From contig NZ_UEYQ01000002.1 of NCBI RefSeq assembly GCF_900492205.1, forward strand, positions 124,001-188,000: DNA of 64,000 bases. Direction: 5' to 3'. Shown piece by piece: positions 1 through 8,165 of this stretch. How positions within the stretch are numbered: the stretch's first letter is position 1; the number at the start of each line of letters is the position of its first letter. Source of the DNA: Ciceribacter sp. T2.26MG-112.2 (GTDB taxonomy: Bacteria > Pseudomonadota > Alphaproteobacteria > Rhizobiales > Rhizobiaceae). The notes under the pieces are model-generated. The model was not told where the DNA came from, made no database searches, and saw nothing but the letters and a program-made list of their open reading frames with translations. Position numbers and translations under genes: made by a program.

Positions 1-28
1 CGTCGACGGTGAGAATATGTGCGCTCAT
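1..28 (-). CDS. CheY-like response regulator, N-terminal fragment
   Basis: Only the first nine codons lie in the window (MSAHILTVD), reading leftward off the edge. A short hydrophobic strand ending in an acidic residue is the usual opening of a receiver domain. The start codon overlaps the stop of the STAS gene as ATGA, so the two are translationally coupled. Together with the receptor-like gene on the other side this suggests a chemotaxis-like signalling locus. The identification rests on very few residues and on context. Confidence 0.5.
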
Positions 29-354
29 TGGGCGGATCCCTTGTGAAGCCAGAAGAGTGCGTCCTCGTGCGACGCGTTTTCGATGAAGCCGGCTCGACCG
101 AGCACGTCGAGCAAAGAGCCGCTGGCCGGTTGCGACAGCGACAGCGTTTTTCCATGCGTGCGGGCAAACAGCCGTGCGGCTTCCACGACCTGGACGAAGG
201 CGAGGTCCACCTCGGGCTCGTCGGCGAGATCCAGTATCACAGGTTGCGTGCCGGAAAGTGCGGCCGATAGTTCGGGATAAAACTTGGAGATGTTTCGAAT
301 GCCTGTAGCTTTCTCTGGTTTAACTACAGTGCAGTTAAGGCCGTCATTTGACAT
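25..354 (-). CDS. STAS-domain protein (anti-sigma-antagonist-like)
   Basis: A small single-domain protein of 109 residues from the ATG at 354. It has the alternating strand/helix pattern of STAS domains: a strand ending in ILDLADEPEVD, a helix with VVEAARLFARTHGK, then the strand LSLSQPA and a last helix around LLDVLGRAGF. STAS proteins relay signals through protein contacts, often controlled by phosphorylation of a Ser/Thr at the start of the first helix. A GTG at 447 would add 31 residues, but that stretch is AT-rich and does not look like the domain, so the shorter form is preferred. It is coupled by a 4-base overlap to a response regulator and lies divergent to a receptor-like gene. Its signalling partner is unknown. 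Confidence 0.7.
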   Translation of the reverse strand: MSNDGLNCTVVKPEKATGIRNISKFYPELSAALSGTQPVILDLADEPEVDLAFVQVVEAARLFARTHGKTLSLSQPASGSLLDVLGRAGFIENASHEDALFWLHKGSAQ

Positions 355-703
355 TACTTTGAATAATCCACCCGAATAGCCTATCTTCCTGAAATCTTGG
401 CGATCGTAAATTAAAGAACTGTAAAAATACTTGGCGACTTTAGGCACGCCAAATCAGGCGTGGAAAATGGGTGCGCGTCCTGGTGGCGTTCCATTAACTA
501 AGCTGCCTTGATTTTTTCGATTTTTATCATGCTGTTAACGGGCGGAAGGGATGGTTTGCCGAAAGCGCGATTACCGGACGACGACTCGAGGATTGCCCTT
601 AAAAATTGAGGGGTAAATACAGATTCGAAGTCAAACCTAAAGTAACGCGTTCTAAAGTTCTAAATTGAATAAATAGAAAAAGACTCTCGAAGCGGAGAAA
701 AAG
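355..703. promoter_or_regulatory. Divergent intergenic region, STAS gene / receptor-like gene
   Basis: About 350 bases between two divergently read chemotaxis-type genes, clearly richer in A and T than the genes around it, especially at 410-430 and 590-680. It must hold promoters for both directions, but no convincing -35/-10 pair or sigma-54 site could be picked out by eye. A Shine-Dalgarno-like GGAG at 694-697 serves the GTG start at 704. Confidence 0.45.
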
Positions 704-2455
704 GTGTCGAGGAATCAAGCATCGGCCTTGGCCACACGCGTCAAGCTTGCAACCGGTCTCTCCGCAGGCCTCGAAAATGCCCGCTTGAGAATCGAAAGCC
801 GCTTCCTCGAAGGGGGCACGGTTCTGCTTGGGGTGCTCGAGTCCGTGTCGAGGATGATCGATACGCTCGACGCCATGATGGTTTCGCTGAGCGGCGAGAC
901 GGCTGAGCGGACGCGAGCGGATCTTTCCCGCATCATGGCAAGGCTGGCGGAGCTGCCGCGGCTGGAAGAGAACCGGCAGGAGAACCTGTCCAGGATCGCC
1001 GAGATCGAACGGGACCTCGCCGAAGAGGTGGGACGCATGCGCGAGACGCTGCGCTATCTGCGTACCTTCGCGCTGACCGCGAAAATCACCGGCGCCGGCG
1101 TCAGCGAGTTTGCCGGTTTCGCCGAAGAGATCATCGATCGCATTCGCTACGGAAGCGACCAGGTCGAGAGCTTCGCCGCCAAACTGGTGGATCTTTCCAG
1201 GCAGCTCAAGCCGGCCGCCGCACGCGGCCAGCAGATCCTTGCGAGCTATCGCGATCTGGTCCCGGCGATTGCCGGCGAACTCGAGCGTGGCGCGGGCCAG
1301 TTGACGGATCATCACAACCAGCTTGCCGCTGCCGCCAACCAGGTGCGCAAGCTCGCCGGCGCTGTGCAGGCGAAGCTGGCGACCGTGCTTTCGGCCATGC
1401 AGATCGGCGACATCACACGCCAGCGCATCGAGCACTGCCAGTCGAGCCTCGCCATCATCGACGACTATCTCGACAGTGCAGCCGGACAGGCGCTCGACGG
1501 CGAACAGCGCCGGCGTCTGCGGGCCTGCGTCCTCACTCTCGTCAAGCGGCAGATCGACCAGACCTGTGCCGACTTCCGGCGGGACACAGCAAAGATCGTC
1601 TCAACCGTCAGCAGCTTCAAAACCGATGTTTCGGCCATCCTGTCCCTGCGGCAGGGCATGAACGACGACGAGAGCACGGGCAACAGCCTGATCCGGCAGC
1701 TGGAAACCAACATCGCCAGCGCCCAGGATGTGGTCAGGACCGTGACTGCGGCGGCCGGCGAGTCCGACGAACTGAGCCGATGCACCGGCCAGATCGTTCG
1801 CGAACTGCTGGACGGGATCGAGATCGTGCGGGTGGTGCGGACCGATATTCAATATATGGCGCTCAACACCAACCTGCGCTGCAGTCGCATTGGCGAGGAA
1901 GGCCGGGCGATCAATGTCGTAACTGCCGAGCTTCGAGCCTTTGCCGGCCAGATGGATGAGAGTGCCGAGGAAATCCTGTCCGATCTTCACCGGCTCGGCA
2001 CGTGCGCCGATGCCCTTGGGGGCAGTGGTGAGGCGGCGGCGGAGAGCGAGATCGGCCTTTATCAGCAGCTGGCGCAGGCCCTCGACAGCATCCGCCAGTC
2101 GGCTGACCGGATGGAGCAGAGCCTTTCGGCGGTGGACCTGCAAGGCCGCCAGGCGGTCGAGCAGATGGAAGTTACCATCCGCAAGCTAGACTTTCAGGCA
2201 GAACTCGGCGACGTCCTTGACGACTGTGCCGCGCAAATCGCCGAAGAAGCCTTGTCCGTCATCCCGGACACCTCCGACATGGCGGGCGATATGGCAGAGA
2301 TCGGAACGAAGATCGGGCGGCTCTATACCATGGCCGCCGAACGGGACTTGCATGCCGGGATCTTCGGCGCATCATCGGCCGTCGCGGAAAGCCAGGTCGT
2401 GGCCTCGGCTGCGCCAGTGTCGGATGAAGAGCTTTTCGACGACGCATTGTTCTAG
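704..2455 (+). CDS. Soluble methyl-accepting-chemotaxis-like protein
   Basis: A 583-residue, almost wholly helical protein with no signal peptide and no membrane segment, so it should be cytoplasmic. Around residues 380-405 it has a degenerate version of the receptor hairpin tip (ALNTNLRCSRIGEEGRAI, compared with the usual ALNAAIEAARAGEQGRGF). Two related helical boxes, QIGDITRQRIEHC near residue 232 and VDLQGRQAVEQMEVTI near 476, look like repeats. Such proteins occur next to STAS and response-regulator genes in alphaproteobacteria. It may scaffold CheA/CheW-type signalling, but the tip has diverged and kinase coupling is uncertain. The start is GTG, chosen because GGAG lies 7 bases upstream. 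The C-terminus is acidic (EELFDDALF). Confidence 0.75.
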   Translation: MSRNQASALATRVKLATGLSAGLENARLRIESRFLEGGTVLLGVLESVSRMIDTLDAMMVSLSGETAERTRADLSRIMARLAELPRLEENRQENLSRIAEIERDLAEEVGRMRETLRYLRTFALTAKITGAGVSEFAGFAEEIIDRIRYGSDQVESFAAKLVDLSRQLKPAAARGQQILASYRDLVPAIAGELERGAGQLTDHHNQLAAAANQVRKLAGAVQAKLATVLSAMQIGDITRQRIEHCQSSLAIIDDYLDSAAGQALDGEQRRRLRACVLTLVKRQIDQTCADFRRDTAKIVSTVSSFKTDVSAILSLRQGMNDDESTGNSLIRQLETNIASAQDVVRTVTAAAGESDELSRCTGQIVRELLDGIEIVRVVRTDIQYMALNTNLRCSRIGEEGRAINVVTAELRAFAGQMDESAEEILSDLHRLGTCADALGGSGEAAAESEIGLYQQLAQALDSIRQSADRMEQSLSAVDLQGRQAVEQMEVTIRKLDFQAELGDVLDDCAAQIAEEALSVIPDTSDMAGDMAEIGTKIGRLYTMAAERDLHAGIFGASSAVAESQVVASAAPVSDEELFDDALF

Positions 2456-2588
2456 GAGCGGCCGGACCAGAGGATGCATGTCCGTTGCGCCGGTGCCCTG
2501 TTGGCCTGTATGGGTCAAGGCGCGCCGCCGAGGGTTTGAACCACGCCCTCAGCCGGCCATGCGCCCTATTTCCGCTGTGGAGGACAGA

Positions 2589-3110
2589 ATGCAGATCGCC
2601 ATCGTTACCGTATCGGACCGGGCCAGCCGGGGGCAGTACGAAGACCTCAGCGGACCCGCGATCGAGGAATGGCTGAGGGAGGTCGTCACTTCCCCTTACG
2701 AGATCGTCAAGCGGATTATCCCGGACGGCGTCGCCTCGGTGCGCGACACGCTGATAGCGCTCTGCGACGAAAGCCAGGTCGACCTGATCCTCACCACGGG
2801 CGGGACCGGACCCGCGCCGCGCGATGAAACGCCGGAGGCCATGCGCGAAGTTCTGGTCAAGGAACTGCCCGGTTTCGGCGAGCAGCTCAGGCGTGCCAGC
2901 CTCGAACAGACGCCGACCGCCATCCTGTCGCGCCAGACGGCCGGCACGCGGGGCAAAACGCTGATCATCAACCTGCCGGGCAAGCCGAGCTCGATCCGTT
3001 TCAGCCTCGATACCATCTTTGCCGCCGTTCCCTATTGCCTTGACCTGATCGGAGCGGGCCGGATCGAGACCGATCCAGCCCGCATCAAGGCCTTCCGCCC
3101 GGCTTCCTGA
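2589..3110 (+). CDS. mogA: Molybdopterin adenylyltransferase MogA
   Basis: A cytoplasmic enzyme of 173 residues that activates molybdopterin by adenylylation before molybdenum insertion in Moco biosynthesis. The N-terminus (IAIVTVSDRASRGQYED) and the nucleotide-binding loop TTGGTGPAPRDETPEA near residue 68 match the MogA branch rather than MoaB. NLPGKPSS in the C-terminal third is also typical. The frame is open further upstream, but the ATG at 2589 has a strong GGAGGA at 2579-2584 and starts exactly where the domain starts. It stands alone: no other Moco gene is in the window. It is convergent with the DUF4387 gene 39 bases away. Confidence 0.92.
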   Translation: MQIAIVTVSDRASRGQYEDLSGPAIEEWLREVVTSPYEIVKRIIPDGVASVRDTLIALCDESQVDLILTTGGTGPAPRDETPEAMREVLVKELPGFGEQLRRASLEQTPTAILSRQTAGTRGKTLIINLPGKPSSIRFSLDTIFAAVPYCLDLIGAGRIETDPARIKAFRPAS

Positions 3111-3138
3111 AGGCAACGGCCGAAGGCAATCGAAGACT

Positions 3139-3163
3139 TTCGGGACAAGTCAGATGTCCCGCA
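3139..3163. terminator. Weak inverted repeat between convergent mogA and DUF4387 genes
   Basis: CGGGAC at 3141-3146 pairs with GTCCCG at 3156-3161 across a 9-base loop. It lies over the stop codon of the DUF4387 gene and just past mogA. The flanking T-run is poor (AAAGTC on the minus strand), so termination activity is doubtful. Confidence 0.3.
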
Positions 3164-3473
3164 CCTCGACATCGAGGAAGGGCGCATATTGCTGTGCGCC
3201 GAAGATGTCGGCGTCGCCCGGGCTACCGCTCGGGCGAAGGCGCAGGATGGTGAACTTGATCGCATAGGCCGGATCGTATTCGACGAAGTCGGTGAGCCGG
3301 GCCTGGTCGATGCCGAGGATGGCGCAGACCGTTTCGGGCGTCAAAGCTTCGGAGCGTTTCACCCTTTCATAGGTCTCCCGCTCGCGGAAGATGATGTCGA
3401 AGGTGATCTTGTCGGTCCCGGCATTCTTGCTGCGGATCGTCTTGGCGAGATCGGAGAGTTTGGTCACGGTCAT
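3150..3473 (-). CDS. DUF4387 family protein
   Basis: A small cytoplasmic protein of 107 residues, compact alpha/beta, beginning KLSDLAKTIRSKNAGTDKITFDI. This matches the DUF4387 family, which is nearly always found next to (or fused with) AtuA/DUF1446 proteins, as here. Its ATG overlaps the stop of the AtuA gene (3470-3473), so the two proteins are probably made in equal amounts and may form a complex. The biochemical role is unknown. It is the last gene of the sigma-54-controlled unit. Confidence 0.85.
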   Translation of the reverse strand: MTVTKLSDLAKTIRSKNAGTDKITFDIIFRERETYERVKRSEALTPETVCAILGIDQARLTDFVEYDPAYAIKFTILRLRPSGSPGDADIFGAQQYAPFLDVEVRDI

Positions 3474-4852
3474 TGCGCAGCCTCGAGCTGTCCGTTGCCG
3501 ATGATGGCGGTGTGGGTGGGGAAGAGCTCCAGCGGATCGCTGACAGCCATGGTGTGGTTGAGGGTCCAGCGGTAGGCGGGACTCGCCTGCATCACCTCAT
3601 CGAGCACGAAGGAAACGCCGCCGGCAGTACCCTTGACGTCGGGGAGGCGGGCGTAGAACAGCTGGCGCGTGCCGGTGATGGTCACTTCCTCGGCCATTTC
3701 CTTCGTCGGTGCGACGCCCTGGACGACGATCATCAGTTCATGACCCGGCTTGTCCTTCAGCGGTTCCATGTCGCCCATGATGCCGTTGCGGCCGAAGACG
3801 TTGTAGTGCAGTTCCCAGCCATCCGGGCCGAAGCGCTCGCGCACCTGGGTTCGCGCCCATTCGATGACCTCGTCGACATGGGCGATGGTGTAGGGGTCGC
3901 GAATGCCGGCCATGCCGACGAAGCGCTCGCCAAGCTTGCCGGAGCCCTCAAGTTTGACCCGGAAGTCGGTTGCGGGAACGAATTCCATGCCGGTGACGCG
4001 GGTGGTCTTTTCCGAGACCTGCTCGTAGACGCAATTGGTCATGTCGAGCATGCCGCCGGCGACATATTCGAAGAAGGGATTGGAGCGCTCATACATGGCG
4101 TGGCCCGCAACCGAAGCCACGGTGCAACGCTGTTCCGGCGACATGGCTGTGACCTCGACCCAATCCTCGGTGATCTCGCCGAGAACCGTTTCCTTGGCGC
4201 CATAGGGCTCGGCGCAGAACGAGGCGCATTCCAGCACCTTGCCGAGATAGTAGGACTGCGCTTCCGGAAAGCCGCGGGCAAGGGCCGCGCAGGCAAACAC
4301 GGCGCTGTCGGAGGATCGGCCGCCGATGATGACGTCGCAACCCTGATCGAGCAGCGCCCGGAACGGATGGACGCCGGCCATGGCGACGACGCGTTCGGTG
4401 GCGTCGAGTTCTTCTTCGGTCAGGGCCGGACGGGCGTCGAGTCCCTGGATTGTCGAGCCGGAACGGATCTTGGCGCGCACCAGTTCCTTGTCGACCTCGG
4501 AATAGAACCAGCCGATGCGGAAGGGCGGCAGGTTGTGCTTGGCGGCGATCTCGCGGATCATCTCGACATACATGTCGACCCGGCTGTTGGTGCCGGTATC
4601 GCCGGCCGAGCCGATGATCATCGGCACGCCGATGCGGCGCGAGGCCAAAAGCATTTCCTCGAGGTCATGCGCCTGCCAGGCCTTCGGGCTGGCGCAGGTG
4701 TCATTCCCGAGCGGCACCGGTCCGATGTCGTCGCTGCCGCTGTCGGCCGCGATGAAGTCGGGACCGGCATCAACGCCGATGTGGAAACTCTTGGGTTTCA
4801 GCGGCGCAAAACCCAGATGCCCGTTGGGGCAGATGATCTTCATAGATCGCAT
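3470..4852 (-). CDS. AtuA-family protein (DUF1446)
   Basis: A 460-residue cytoplasmic protein. The N-terminal part carries GPDFIAADSGSDDIGP and further on GGRSSDSAVFACAALARG, typical of the acyclic terpene utilization A (AtuA/DUF1446) family. The Pseudomonas namesake is needed for citronellol/geraniol catabolism, but its reaction is not established, and here there is no terpene pathway nearby. The context is a peptide-type ABC importer and a C45 hydrolase, so an acyl or amide compound is a better guess for the substrate. The start at 4852 has GGAG 7 bases upstream; a second ATG lies three codons later. Its own sigma-54 promoter is at 4898-4912. Confidence 0.85.
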   Translation of the reverse strand: MRSMKIICPNGHLGFAPLKPKSFHIGVDAGPDFIAADSGSDDIGPVPLGNDTCASPKAWQAHDLEEMLLASRRIGVPMIIGSAGDTGTNSRVDMYVEMIREIAAKHNLPPFRIGWFYSEVDKELVRAKIRSGSTIQGLDARPALTEEELDATERVVAMAGVHPFRALLDQGCDVIIGGRSSDSAVFACAALARGFPEAQSYYLGKVLECASFCAEPYGAKETVLGEITEDWVEVTAMSPEQRCTVASVAGHAMYERSNPFFEYVAGGMLDMTNCVYEQVSEKTTRVTGMEFVPATDFRVKLEGSGKLGERFVGMAGIRDPYTIAHVDEVIEWARTQVRERFGPDGWELHYNVFGRNGIMGDMEPLKDKPGHELMIVVQGVAPTKEMAEEVTITGTRQLFYARLPDVKGTAGGVSFVLDEVMQASPAYRWTLNHTMAVSDPLELFPTHTAIIGNGQLEAAQ

Positions 4853-4897
4853 GCACTTTCTCCATGGAAGAACGAAATCCGTCTTGTCCTGGTGAAT

Positions 4898-4912
4898 GCA
4901 TGCACCGTGCCA
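4898..4912 (-). promoter_or_regulatory. Sigma-54 (-24/-12) promoter of the AtuA/DUF4387 pair
   Basis: Read on the minus strand, the site is TGGCACGGTGCATGC. The -24 element TGGCACG is a perfect consensus match and GG is followed at exactly 10 bases by GC; the -12 element reads ATGC instead of TTGC. It ends about 45 bases before the AtuA start codon, which gives a short leader. A gene for a sigma-54 activator lies directly upstream at 5025-6020. Confidence 0.75.
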
Positions 4913-5024
4913 AACGCGAATGGTTCGTTAAGCTGCTGTAATGTATTATGAAAAATCACGGACACGGTTTGCGCTCAGGGAGCTGCGCGAAACGCACGCC
5001 GCGTGTCGTGCAATGCGCGCCGGC

Positions 5025-6020
5025 TCAATCCGTGATCAGGCCAAGCTTGATCATCTGGTGGCGCATGGCGTGCCGGCTGATCTTCAGGGTTGTGGCGGCG
5101 CGCTGCAGATTGCCGCCGGCAGCCGCCAGTGCGGCCTCGATCAGATGCTTCTGGTAATGCGCCGTTGCCCCGTGAAACCCGAGCGACAGATCGTCGGCCG
5201 TCGGCTGGCCCCGGGCAACGGACAGGACACCCGCTGCCTTTGCCTTCACCGTGCGCAGGATGCGATCGGGTAGATGGCGCGGCAGGACCAGGTCGTCGTC
5301 TTCGAGGATGAAGATGCGCTCGATCAGGTTTTCCAGCTCACGGACATTGCCGGGCCAGGGATACTGCAGGAAGATCTGCTGCACCTCGTCGCTCAGCCCC
5401 CTGATGTTGCGCTTGTACTGGGCGTTGAACTTGTCGACGAAATGCTGCGACAAGATCAGGGCGTCGGAGGCGCGTTCCCGAAGAGCCGGCAGGTTGATCG
5501 CCACGACCTGCAGCCGGTAATAGAGATCTTCCCGGAAGCGGCCGGAATTCACCTCGCCAAGGAGGATCTTGTTGGTCGCCGCGACGAGCCGGACGTCGAC
5601 CGAGGTCGAGGTGACGGCGCCGACCCGGCGAAAACTCTGGGTATCGAGGAAGCTTAAGAGCTTGGCCTGCAGCACGAGGTCCATCTCGCGGATCTCGTCG
5701 AGAAACACCGTTCCGTGGTTCGCCATCTCGACGAGGCCGGCCTTCTTGACCTGGGCACCGGTGAAGGCGCCGCGCTCATGACCGAAGAGTTCCGATTCCA
5801 GGAGGCTCGATGGGATGGCCGCGCAATTGATGTCGACGAATTCGCCCGCAGCACGCGCCGACTGCTGGTGCAGCATGCGCGCGACCAGTCCCTTACCGGT
5901 GCCGGTCTCGCCATAGATGAGCACGGTGCGGGCGGGGCTTTTGGCAACGCGCGTGATCAGCTTCCGCAGGGCATCGATGCTCGCATGCTCGCCGATCAGA
6001 TCGCGCTCGTAATTCGCCAT
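5025..6020 (-). CDS. PspF-like sigma-54-dependent activator without sensor domain
   Basis: A bacterial enhancer-binding protein of 331 residues. It opens MANYERDLIGEH, directly comparable with the beginning of PspF, so there is no receiver, PAS or GAF domain before the AAA+ module. Walker A GETGTGKG is at about residues 37-44, the sigma-54 contact loop GAFTGA at 84-89, and Walker B VFLDE near 105. The C-terminal 35 residues form a Fis-type helix-turn-helix (GGNLQRAATTLKISRHAMRH). The ATG at 6020 is preferred because it matches PspF and avoids overlap with the C45 gene; a GTG at 6074 and an ATG at 6041 are alternatives. It sits inside the operon it is likely to activate. With no sensor of its own it is either always active or held by a partner protein. 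Confidence 0.88.
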   Translation of the reverse strand: MANYERDLIGEHASIDALRKLITRVAKSPARTVLIYGETGTGKGLVARMLHQQSARAAGEFVDINCAAIPSSLLESELFGHERGAFTGAQVKKAGLVEMANHGTVFLDEIREMDLVLQAKLLSFLDTQSFRRVGAVTSTSVDVRLVAATNKILLGEVNSGRFREDLYYRLQVVAINLPALRERASDALILSQHFVDKFNAQYKRNIRGLSDEVQQIFLQYPWPGNVRELENLIERIFILEDDDLVLPRHLPDRILRTVKAKAAGVLSVARGQPTADDLSLGFHGATAHYQKHLIEAALAAAGGNLQRAATTLKISRHAMRHQMIKLGLITD

Positions 6021-6046
6021 GGGCCGCCCTGCTTGAGACATGACGA

Positions 6047-7144
6047 CTATACCGGCATTTCGAACAACCGCCACTCTCCCGAACAGGGATTGCCCTCGAC
6101 AAAATGAAGGCTCGCCTTGTCGCAGCGGTAGATGACGGTCGAGATGGTCTGTGAGTCGTCGCGGCTGGGATGCTGGCAGAGCGGCGCCATGTCTGGCCCG
6201 TCCTCGGCGTGGCTCGCCATCAGGGCCGCTGCCGCCGCAACATTCCAGCGCCGGTTCGGCACCATGCGCGACAGGAAGTCGAACCGGATCGATGAGTTAT
6301 CATCGATCCGGTCGCCATTCTCGAGAAGATTGCAGTCCGTCATTTTCGCTGTCACGAAATGATTGGTCCGCCAGGAAGCCGCGCCCCTCTCGATGCCAAA
6401 TGTGTCGGTGCCGAACTCGATCGCCGCGGTTGCCCCGCCGCGGTCGGCAAGCACCAGGTTTCCGCCGCCGGCATGGCGCCGCGCGGCGATGAAGGCGACC
6501 GCCTCTTCGACCGTGCGGCAGGTCGCCAGGATCCGGGTCATGGCGAAATAGCGCAGCCAGCCGACACCATGGCGTTTGGTTCCGACATGGTTGTCGACAA
6601 GCGCGAGGCCCGCCGCATTGATCCCGCTGGAATAGGCGCCGGGGCTGCCGGCGCTGCCGACGCAGATCATCCGGCCCGTCGCGATGTCCGGGCCCTCATG
6701 CAGGAAGACCCGCTGCACGCCGAGATGGGTGCCGGAAAAGTCGCGGTTCTTGACCACCAGCGGCCCGTCCTCGCTGTCGCCGACCGCCCAGGTGCTGCAG
6801 CCGTCGGTGTCGATCTCCGCGGCCGTCTTGAGGTCGCGCAGGATGGTGATGTGCTGGTGGACGAAGAGATCGTCCTCCATCAGGCCGAAACCGTCGGCAA
6901 TGCCGGCGAGTTCCGCCATCGTGTCGGGATCATGGTTGCTCAGGAAAGTGCGCTGCGCCTCAATGTAGCGCAGGCCGTCGGTATCGAGCAGGCCGGCGGC
7001 GCTGGCCTGGTCGACGCGGCCGAGAACGGCAGTGCGGATCTGCTCGTCGCTGACACCGGCCTTTGTCGCCTGAGCGCGGCCGCGCTCGTAAGCGCTGCCG
7101 GAAAGCAGAACAGGGCTGGCGGGCTTGGCATCGAAGGGCAACAT
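6047..7144 (-). CDS. C45-family Ntn-hydrolase (acyl-CoA:6-APA acyltransferase-like)
   Basis: A 365-residue protein of the C45 peptidase / isopenicillin-N acyltransferase family. These enzymes cut themselves to expose an N-terminal cysteine nucleophile. The expected site is DGCSTWAV, with Cys116 as the nucleophile after cleavage following Gly115. NRDFSG (about residue 134) and VDNHVGTK (about 184) are further conserved stretches. Family members hydrolyse or transfer amide bonds of small acylated amino acids or peptides. No signal peptide is seen, so it should act in the cytoplasm on what the adjacent ABC importer brings in. It starts 4 bases after the importer's last ATPase gene; GAGG lies 7 bases before the ATG. 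Confidence 0.87.
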   Translation of the reverse strand: MLPFDAKPASPVLLSGSAYERGRAQATKAGVSDEQIRTAVLGRVDQASAAGLLDTDGLRYIEAQRTFLSNHDPDTMAELAGIADGFGLMEDDLFVHQHITILRDLKTAAEIDTDGCSTWAVGDSEDGPLVVKNRDFSGTHLGVQRVFLHEGPDIATGRMICVGSAGSPGAYSSGINAAGLALVDNHVGTKRHGVGWLRYFAMTRILATCRTVEEAVAFIAARRHAGGGNLVLADRGGATAAIEFGTDTFGIERGAASWRTNHFVTAKMTDCNLLENGDRIDDNSSIRFDFLSRMVPNRRWNVAAAAALMASHAEDGPDMAPLCQHPSRDDSQTISTVIYRCDKASLHFVEGNPCSGEWRLFEMPV

Positions 7145-7148
7145 CGCA

Positions 7149-8165
7149 CTACCTCAGGATCGAGACATTGTCGTCTATCAGATGACAGGATGCCGTATGG
7201 CCGTCGCCGAGATCATGGCGCGGCGGCGCCTCGACCCGGCACAGGTCGGTCGCCAGCGGACAACGCGTGTGGAACTTGCAGCCGGGCGGCGGCGATTGCG
7301 GCGATGGCAGGTCGCCGGTCAGCCGCACGCGCTGATGCTTGCCCGGATGATCGACATCGGGCACCGCCGACATCAGGCTCTGGGTATAGGGATGGCGCGG
7401 ATTGGACAGGACCGTCTCGACCGGTCCCATCTCGACGATTTCGCCGAGATACATCACCGCCACCCGATCGCTCAGATAGCCGATGACCGAGATGTCGTGC
7501 GAGACGAACAGGTAGGTCAGACCCATGTCGCGCTTGAGGCCGGTCAGCAGTTCGATGATCTGCGCCTGGATCGATACGTCGAGGGCCGAGACCGGCTCGT
7601 CGCAGACGATGAACTGCGGATTGCTGATCAGCGCCCGGGCAATGCCGATGCGTTGCCGCTGGCCGCCGGAGAACTGGTGCGGGTAGCGGTCGAGGTGGTT
7701 GGTCTTCAGCCCGACCTTGTCCATGATCGCCGCCACCTTGTCTCGCATATCGCGCCGACTGGCGGCGAGCCCGTGCAGCATCAGCGGCAGGCCGATGATG
7801 TCGGCGACCGTGCGGCGCGGGTTGAGCGAGGCATAGGGATCCTGGAAGATGATCTGCATGTGCCGGCGCATCGCCTTCAGCGCATCGGGCTTCAGTGCCG
7901 TGACCTCGGTCCCGTCGAAGACGACCTTGCCGGAGGTCGGCTCGTGCAGGCGCAGCAATGCTCGCCCGAGCGTCGACTTTCCGCATCCGCTCTCGCCGAT
8001 CAGGCCGAGCGTTTCGCCGCGCCGGACCTCGAAGGAGACGCCGTTCAGCGCCCGGATGTTGATCGGCGGCTTGCCGGTTGCCCAGGAAATCGGGCCGCGC
8101 CGGCCGCCATAGTGCTTCACCAGGTTTTCCACGGTGATCAGCGGCGTATTCGAATTCTCGCTCAT
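7149..8165 (-). CDS. Peptide ABC transporter ATP-binding protein (OppF/DppF type)
   Basis: Second ATPase of the importer, 338 residues. Walker A GESGCGKST is at 58-66, the Q-loop in IIFQDPYASLNPR, the signature FSGGQRQRIGIARAL near 165-179 and Walker B FIVCDEP near 186. A C-terminal oligopeptide/HPY extension is present with cysteines in CKFHTRCPLATDLCR. The long insert before the Walker A motif (GGRRGPISWATGK) is normal for the OppF branch. It overlaps the OppD-type gene by ATGA at 8162-8165. It energises import together with that partner at the inner membrane. Confidence 0.93.
   Translation of the reverse strand: MSENSNTPLITVENLVKHYGGRRGPISWATGKPPINIRALNGVSFEVRRGETLGLIGESGCGKSTLGRALLRLHEPTSGKVVFDGTEVTALKPDALKAMRRHMQIIFQDPYASLNPRRTVADIIGLPLMLHGLAASRRDMRDKVAAIMDKVGLKTNHLDRYPHQFSGGQRQRIGIARALISNPQFIVCDEPVSALDVSIQAQIIELLTGLKRDMGLTYLFVSHDISVIGYLSDRVAVMYLGEIVEMGPVETVLSNPRHPYTQSLMSAVPDVDHPGKHQRVRLTGDLPSPQSPPPGCKFHTRCPLATDLCRVEAPPRHDLGDGHTASCHLIDDNVSILR

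Noticed and set aside
599..1435. Long minus-strand reading frame (278 codons) over the receptor-like gene
   Set aside because: It lies antisense to a well-supported protein, has no ribosome binding site and shows an Arg/Gly/His-rich composition typical of opposite-strand frames in GC-rich DNA.
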